DNA of 64,000 nt, from assembly GCA_021732745.1 (NCBI GenBank), contig JAKFUK010000003.1, positions 124,001-188,000 of the forward strand. The letters run 5' to 3'. Positions 62,401 to 64,000 of this stretch are shown here, piece by piece. Source of the DNA: Nevskia sp. Lineage in GTDB: Bacteria; Pseudomonadota; Gammaproteobacteria; Nevskiales; Nevskiaceae. The position numbers and the translations under genes are program-made. Numbering within the stretch: position 1 is the first letter of the stretch; each line of letters starts with the position of its first letter. Below the pieces are notes generated by a model, which did not search any database, was not told the origin of the DNA, and saw nothing but the letters and a program-made list of their open reading frames with translations.

Positions 62401-64000
62401 TACGCCGGGCGCACGAAGAAACGGCTGACACCGAAGCCGCCCTGGCCGGTTTCGGGCACGTCGTCGCTGCCATCCCACCAGGTTTCGCTGCCGTAAGTGC
62501 CACCCGGGCCGATGATCAGCGACGTGCCGCCCACGGCGGTGGCGTTCGGCGAACCGGACGGCACGCCGACCGTGTCCGGACTGCCGTTCAGGCAGGTGCT
62601 GCCGCTGTCGCCGCTGGCGTTGAACACCCCGATGCCGGCGGCGACAGCCGTCTGCAGCACGGCGTCGATGGCCATCACGTCGGCGAGGCTGACCTCGTTT
62701 TCGCAGGACGACCAGCTATTGCTGATCACGGTCACGCCATCGTCGATCATGGCGCTGAACAGCGTTGCGTAGCTCGAAGCGCGGCCGTCGAACGGCGCGC
62801 TGTAGACCACCACATCGGCCGCCGGGGCGAGCTGGGTGACGGCGGCGACATCGAGCAGCACCTCGGTCTGGCCCTCGCCCGGCACTGGCACCCCGCCATT
62901 GACGTTGACCTGACGAACGCGGCCGAGATCGGTGATGGCTTCCGGCTCGGCCGCCAGGTAACGCCGGTAGTTGATGAGGTCCCGGGGATCGAAGCTGTCG
63001 AACTGCAACAGGCCGATCACCTGTCCACGGCCGCCCTGCGCCTGCGCTGTCGGCCGCAGCACCGTCCCGGTACCGGGCGGTCGCTGGAACAGCCGGCTCA
63101 GCAGACCGCCCGATCCCGGCAAGCCCGGTGCCGGTAAATTGGTGTTGTACGGGCCGCCGGCATTGCGCGGGCATTCCTCCGTCTCGTCCGGCACTTCCCC
63201 CGGCTCGTAGGGGCAGTCGATGGTGTCGAAGCCGGGATCGCCATCGCCATCGTCGCCGCCGGTGGTACCGCCGCTGCTCGATCCGCCCGTCGACTCGCCA
63301 GTCGAGCCACCGCTTGAGCCACCCGTCGAGCCGCCTGTCGATCCTCCGGTCGTGGTGCCCCCGGTGGTTCCGCCCGTCGTTCCTCCCGAACTGCCGCCGG
63401 TGCCGCCCGTGGTCGAGCCACCCGTCGTGCTGCCAGTCGATCCTCCAGTGGTGGTGCCGCCGGTCGTTCCGCCCGTCGTTCCCCCCGAACTGCCGCCGGT
63501 GGACGTACCGCCGCTGCTGCCCCCGGCGCTGCCGGTCGAGCCGCCGGTGCTGCCACCAGTTCCGCCGCCAGCGCTGCCATTCTGGGCACCCGCCATGCTG
63601 ACCACGTCCATCGCGATCATGCACAGCAGGCCTTGCAGCGCGTTGGTGGCGAACTCGGTCGCCAGCAGTTCCAGCCCGAGTAGCGGAAACAGCACCAGGG
63701 CGATCAGGGCCACCACATAGCCGACCTGCCCGCCAGGGCCGTTGAAGAAATCGCAGAAGCGCTTCAGGGTCTTTTCATCGGCACGATGGGGCCGCGCGAG
63801 ATCGGAAAAGCCCGACAGCGCCTGCACCTGCCCGGCCAGCCGCTCGGGCAGCGCCGGATCGCGGTCGGCGGCATAGAACTGCGCCTGACCGAGCTGGTAA
63901 TCGCCGATGTCGACTGCAAACGCGCGCTCCACTGCCGCACGCGGACCCTGCACGGTCAGCGTCTGCCGGTGGCCACGCTGCTCCACGGCGTGCAGGCCGT
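59499..64000 (-). CDS. Sedolisin (S53)-family secreted protease with multidomain tail, 5' end outside the window
   Basis: The frame is open to the window end, so the N-terminus is missing. About 1500 residues are present. A pro-domain remnant (LTVQGPRAAVERAFAVDIGDYQ) is followed by a hydrophobic segment (about 88-108), a Ser/Gly/Thr linker (about 136-245) and the S53 catalytic domain. Candidate catalytic residues are Glu375 and Asp379 (TEVLLD), Asp460 (SGDSG) and Ser575 (GGTSLAAP). Ig-like domains, a beta-propeller-like region and another CTASGGWTGAR Ig domain follow. The end (GGALGGGALLLLGLLAFWRRRR) looks like a GlyGly-CTERM sorting signal. It is secreted and probably surface-processed. Confidence 0.9.
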   Translation of the reverse strand, partial: GLHAVEQRGHRQTLTVQGPRAAVERAFAVDIGDYQLGQAQFYAADRDPALPERLAGQVQALSGFSDLARPHRADEKTLKRFCDFFNGPGGQVGYVVALIALVLFPLLGLELLATEFATNALQGLLCMIAMDVVSMAGAQNGSAGGGTGGSTGGSTGSAGGSSGGTSTGGSSGGTTGGTTGGTTTGGSTGSTTGGSTTGGTGGSSGGTTGGTTGGTTTGGSTGGSTGGSSGGSTGESTGGSSSGGTTGGDDGDGDPGFDTIDCPYEPGEVPDETEECPRNAGGPYNTNLPAPGLPGSGGLLSRLFQRPPGTGTVLRPTAQAQGGRGQVIGLLQFDSFDPRDLINYRRYLAAEPEAITDLGRVRQVNVNGGVPVPGEGQTEVLLDVAAVTQLAPAADVVVYSAPFDGRASSYATLFSAMIDDGVTVISNSWSSCENEVSLADVMAIDAVLQTAVAAGIGVFNASGDSGSTCLNGSPDTVGVPSGSPNATAVGGTSLIIGPGGTYGSETWWDGSDDVPETGQGGFGVSRFFVRPAYQDGRSAAAMRSVPDVAASADPARGGTPICQSSLGGCPSPFLVGGTSLAAPIWAAYAALLNEAQGRRLGFLNPLLYPLGDSGAFHTAASMGSDFAHVGLGSPNLNVMNRLLAGISAGTPDQRQSGLEAMVPLGRYVVRDGAVAVPADGSAEGSVLVRLVDARGHTLGGRNVTLSASGGPATISPASAISSLDNGTAVFAVTSLTPQTLRFRATVDGVPLVQTTGLRFAVPPAASAGLNVFPDAVAADGEAAATVTVSLRDALNRPTPGKRVRIDQGSGRSTISGPVPALTDANGEIRFSVSSHYNETVTYTATVVTDGGLPVPGSGAVNFGGASGNGCGVVPTAGEGLQIQPFATAFVARAFSFGNINNGCQGPSLPAFDAAGNLLVADSPTGTLYRFGTGGGVADASRVVNPVALNPGINSIAFDRDGRLYATQAATTGNFFTGAVVELDPVSGALLRTVASGITCAHTLALDPVSGDLFVGDGCAGAGSENPALWRITAPGSAAPTVSVYVVMPEFPIAPMAFAPDGTLYVWAGGRLYRVGATGGPQPAAINLLPGAAFTGLGLAIGRVAADGRVQSVFMTTEADIAEVDITSSPIRISRVLINDITGAFGAMTRGPDGCLYVSADVNVLRITDVDGRCRYADAADAPTLNLTPDRVAPNPAQGTALSFEASARFGALPAGTPVTFLVGGANLDVRSIPVGDDGVARYTYTGIDTGEDTVVASARVGGRAIVSQPARVVWTAGPHVTFLSLNPSPDGSLDRERVTVVAELGDRSVNPFQPLAGQFVDFALTGGGSCRGVSDAAGRASCELTPARPGRDTLTATFAGTAALLAASDRIDFNVAVLPAATPAPTVSLTATPASIPAGAATRLDWSSSSATACTASGGWTGARALSGSETLTPAAVGSLVYTLACSGPGGVTTSATTVTVNAAPVPPTRRKGGALGGGALLLLGLLAFWRRRREVLAD

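Noticed and set aside
63250-63581. CRISPR-like or tandem repeat array
   Set aside because: The repetition is in-frame Gly/Thr/Ser codons of the sedolisin linker. There are no spacers of constant length.

Overview
The window is a GC-rich (roughly two-thirds G+C by eye) chromosomal segment of a Gram-negative proteobacterium. LPS heptose genes, an LpoA-type lipoprotein, Lol-type lipobox lipoproteins and the nrdR-ribDEBH-nusB-thiL-pgpA order point to Gammaproteobacteria. The mix of an acyclic-terpene/leucine-type catabolic cluster, GloVer-repeat and sedolisin secreted proteins and a nondiscriminating-type AspRS would fit a Nevskiales/Xanthomonadales-like lineage; the lineage is an inference. No tRNA, rRNA, CRISPR array or transposase gene was seen.

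Layout. 1-5 kb: LPS core and amino-acid genes (start of a lipoprotein gene, hldE, ilvE, waaF) and an EamA exporter. 5-7.2 kb: a 720-residue protein of unknown function with an N-terminal LQRxxGNAAV motif and a possible Cys/His protease-like core. 7.2-20.9 kb: an acyl-CoA catabolic region on the minus strand. It holds biotin-dependent carboxylase beta, acyl-CoA dehydrogenase, enoyl-CoA hydratase, a small lipoprotein and carboxylase alpha, in the atuC-D-E-F order, with a divergent TetR regulator. Electron transfer flavoprotein genes (etfA, etfB), a carbonic anhydrase, ETF-quinone oxidoreductase and an AtuA homologue follow. The dehydrogenase would pass electrons through EtfAB and ETF-QO to quinone, and the carboxylase uses bicarbonate.

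21-30.5 kb: glyA, nrdR, ribD, ribE, ribB(X), ribH, nusB, thiL and murI run on the minus strand with overlaps or tiny gaps, followed by a lipoprotein esterase and pgpA. 30.6-39.3 kb: nadA, an Ig-like lipoprotein, aspS, a DUF502 membrane protein, an FmdB-type zinc ribbon, a periplasmic cyclophilin, an MFS transporter and rsmI. 39.4-47.8 kb: lpoA-yraN, a GlcD-like oxidase, a MOSC protein, small conserved proteins, two membrane proteins of unknown function and glmS.

47.8-50.9 kb: an accessory island of visibly lower G+C, bounded by 24-bp inverted repeats (23/24 match). It encodes two cell-wall hydrolases without signal peptides (an M15 peptidase and a lysozyme-like protein with a peptidoglycan-binding tail) and one secreted cysteine-containing protein. 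This is the best candidate for an undescribed system, possibly toxin/immunity-like. 51.5-57.6 kb: a small lipoprotein, glucokinase, iron alcohol dehydrogenase, nitronate monooxygenase and two alpha/beta hydrolases. 57.7-64 kb: two secreted proteins sharing a C-terminal Ig-like module, a GloVer-repeat protein and a sedolisin-type protease cut by the window end.

Intergenic spaces carry several families of long inverted repeats. In four cases the repeat itself supplies the stop codon of the adjacent gene.
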